Of a stretch of DNA of 6,660 nucleotides, positions 4,855 to 6,660 are shown piece after piece. Position 1 is the first letter of the stretch. Each line of letters opens with the position of its first letter. Under the pieces are notes generated by a model that worked only from the letters and a program-made list of their open reading frames with translations, had not been told where the DNA came from and did not search any database. This DNA is from an uncultured Bacteroidales bacterium. GTDB taxonomy: Bacteria; Bacteroidota; Bacteroidia; Bacteroidales; Paludibacteraceae. Both the position numbers and the translations under genes were made by a program. The stretch spans positions 1 through 6,660 of the forward strand of contig ONXE01000116.1 of NCBI GenBank assembly GCA_900321775.1, read 5' to 3'.

Positions 4855-6660
4855 TTAATTTCCCATTTTCAACTCTCTTCCCATCGCATCATATACCCTC
4901 TCGCCTCGCAAGATGTACAGTTTGCCATCGCGGAGAATCTTCTGCGTGCTCGTTTCACCTTTCACATCCTCCAATGCATTGAACACGGTAAAATGCGCCA
5001 TATACTCTGCGGGACCCGTGACCAGGAAACTGTACATGGCCGTATTGCTCACTTCCTCGCCGTTCAAAGTCCAACGGACAAACATGTAGCCCTGGTTAGG
5101 CTTGGCAAGCAGAGTCGCCGCATCGAAGTGTTTATAGGTCCCGGCACCTTCCACTGTTCCATACTCCGCGGGGTCGGCTTGTGCTGTAATCTGATACGGG
5201 AAACGGTCAAAATGGGCCGTATAGTCCGCATCTTCCCTTACTACAAAACTGTAAACCGAGTCTGTGCTTACCGTCGAATCACCCAGCGCCCAATAACTGA
5301 GATAATAGCCTCGGTACGACGACACCGACAGCGTACACGTGTCGCCATTCTGATATACCCCCGCACCAAATACGGCGCCTCCGGCCAACGGCTTGGCGGT
5401 AACCGTAATCGTAAACGGTCCTTTCGGCGCTAAGTACAAGCGCGTTTGCAATGTGTCACTCATGCCTTTCGAATAGATATGTGCCACCAGACAATCATAG
5501 TATGCGTCGCCCTGCAGTTCGTCTACAGGCAATTGCACATAATTCATTTGTGTCGTGTCGCGGAAAACCGTATTGCCCAACGTATCCTTCAGTATCAAAA
5601 GGGTAGGCGTGTACGGGTTCTCTGTGCCTGCACCGCCATCCCATTCGGCCAAACCGCCAGCCGATACCTTGAGCGACTTCGGAGCCGAACAACGTTCTAT
5701 CGGAAGCGACCAACAATAATCGCTCTGACTATACCTCCAGAAATTCGATGTCGAAGCGTACACCGTGACTTCATCGATGAACACATAGTTCTTATCTCGG
5801 CTATTGAAATGGCGGAATGCTATATAGCGAGTAGTCAACGGTACATTTATAGTCACTTTCTTCCATTCAGACATTTCGTGTATCTGCGAAGGTGCTCCCG
5901 CCGCCGTACTGCCCTTCAACGACATACTGTCGCGATCTCGGCTCGGCGCCGAATTCTGCCACGTTTCTTCATACACCATCTCGAAACTATCCGGATCTGC
6001 CGTCGTCGAGGAGACAAACACGCCGTAATGGTCTGGATATGATAGATTTGTGGCGACATAATAATGCATAGTCGAAGCCGGATGCGTCAAGGGGATAATC
6101 ATATAATTGTTCGGATCATATGTCTTGTTATTCCAAGACCAGGATACAGCCACACTATTCCCGTTATGTGCAGAACCAATCGCGAATTCACTCGGATTGA
6201 ATGTGCCCCAGTTCACGCCATTGCTACTCAAATTGATTAGAATCCAATCATTCGGGATTCCATTCTCAAAGCTCTCATCAACCAGTTTGCCGGGAGACGG
6301 AACAGGAGGAACGCTTGTATATACCGCTGCTACGCCGTATTTGTACGAACCCTTATCCAGCTGACTGAAATTCGTCACCAGGTACTCAAACCCGACCACA
6401 CTATCTTCTATCAGGTTAGTGTTCGCTTCGTTGTACGGACCCGTATTGCTGGCTTCGGTACGAAAAATACGGTAGAACAATGGCGTATCAACTACATTCT
6501 GAGGCAATGTCCATCTCAAACGAACAGTATCTCCTTCGTACAACGAATCGGGATAGTACGATGCAGACACGGTCACAACATCTTCAGCCACTTGCTGCGT
6601 GTTACGACTCATTACATTCTCCGGGTTTTGCCCCCATGATTGGGAACCCGACATCAGTGC
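4855..6660 (-). CDS. Secreted multidomain surface protein (cleaved adhesin/choice-of-anchor J, InlB B-repeat-like), 5' partial
   Basis: Residues are counted from the ATG at 6654. That ATG is probably internal, because the frame is open to the window edge and ALMSGSQSWG then QN looks like the end of a signal peptide with glutamine at +1. Order: Fn3-like domain (about 28-113); a cleaved-adhesin/choice-of-anchor J domain like those of gingipain/HagA proteins (124-300: ESFENGIPNDW, PNNYMIIPL, HYGVFVS, TRYIAFRHFN, FIDEVTVY); a second beta domain (323-408); two divergent InlB B-repeat-like modules (413-482 and 487-555, each ending Y.AHF); and a C-terminal tail QKILRDGKLYILRGERVYDA (571-590). Such proteins are exported and often bind carbohydrate or protein ligands; the ligand here is unknown. 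The tail resembles short conserved ends of Bacteroidales surface proteins and partly a type IX secretion C-terminal signal, but is too short to prove that route. The gene converges on the DUF456 operon. Confidence 0.85.
   Translation of the reverse strand, partial: ALMSGSQSWGQNPENVMSRNTQQVAEDVVTVSASYYPDSLYEGDTVRLRWTLPQNVVDTPLFYRIFRTEASNTGPYNEANTNLIEDSVVGFEYLVTNFSQLDKGSYKYGVAAVYTSVPPVPSPGKLVDESFENGIPNDWILINLSSNGVNWGTFNPSEFAIGSAHNGNSVAVSWSWNNKTYDPNNYMIIPLTHPASTMHYYVATNLSYPDHYGVFVSSTTADPDSFEMVYEETWQNSAPSRDRDSMSLKGSTAAGAPSQIHEMSEWKKVTINVPLTTRYIAFRHFNSRDKNYVFIDEVTVYASTSNFWRYSQSDYCWSLPIERCSAPKSLKVSAGGLAEWDGGAGTENPYTPTLLILKDTLGNTVFRDTTQMNYVQLPVDELQGDAYYDCLVAHIYSKGMSDTLQTRLYLAPKGPFTITVTAKPLAGGAVFGAGVYQNGDTCTLSVSSYRGYYLSYWALGDSTVSTDSVYSFVVREDADYTAHFDRFPYQITAQADPAEYGTVEGAGTYKHFDAATLLAKPNQGYMFVRWTLNGEEVSNTAMYSFLVTGPAEYMAHFTVFNALEDVKGETSTQKILRDGKLYILRGERVYDAMGRELKMGN

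Noticed and set aside
5446..6042. 198-codon plus-strand ORF and the neighbouring 146-codon ORF at 4993-5433
   Set aside because: Both are antisense to the surface protein gene, rich in arginine and cysteine, and show no domain, promoter or start signal; they are shadows.
1..6660. CRISPR arrays, tRNA genes, IS elements or prophage genes
   Set aside because: No regularly spaced repeats, cloverleaf-forming segments, transposase-like proteins or terminal inverted repeats were seen.

Overview
The window looks like chromosome from a Bacteroidales bacterium (Bacteroides, Parabacteroides or a relative). Four separate promoters fit the Bacteroidetes housekeeping sigma consensus (TTG, 20-bp spacer, TAnnTTTG). 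Shine-Dalgarno sequences are weak, there is a Bacteroidetes-type 'SPTTLKRLWGY' regulator-like protein, and there is a gingipain/HagA-style adhesin domain with a Bacteroidales C-terminal tail. No tRNA, rRNA, IS element or CRISPR is visible.

Layout. Positions 1-1114 (minus) hold most of an MFS transporter gene. It has its own promoter and is broken by a perfect 10-bp tandem duplication at 667-687; the window cuts its 3' end. Positions 1284-2959 (minus) hold a two-gene operon with an ATGA overlap: a probable DNA-binding/sensor protein, then a membrane-anchored atypical Ser/Thr kinase-like protein that lacks the APE activation segment. Its promoter is back to back with a plus-strand promoter at 3049-3079. 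That second promoter drives a structured, terminator-ended non-coding RNA of about 168 nt, which resembles 6S RNA or the Bacteroidales-1 motif. Sequence just past its terminator is complementary to its apical stem, and that stem has three mutually exclusive pairing partners.

A third promoter (3351-3381) carries a perfect 10-bp tandem repeat directly against its -33 element. It drives a likely operon of a 34-residue small ORF (3395-3499), a lipoprotein of unknown function (3533-4165) and a six-helix DUF456 membrane protein (4198-4716). A strong hairpin at 4757-4787 separates this operon from a convergent gene. That gene (4855 to the window edge, minus) encodes a large secreted multidomain surface protein: an Fn3-like domain, a cleaved-adhesin (choice-of-anchor J) domain, a second beta domain, two divergent InlB B-repeat-like modules and a short conserved C-terminal tail.

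Working together. The regulator and kinase are translationally coupled and probably form one signalling unit, since the kinase has a cytoplasmic catalytic domain, one membrane helix and an extracytoplasmic domain. The lipoprotein and DUF456 protein are probably co-expressed envelope proteins. The transporter and the surface protein appear to be independent transcription units. All functions come from reading motifs by eye; no database search was run.
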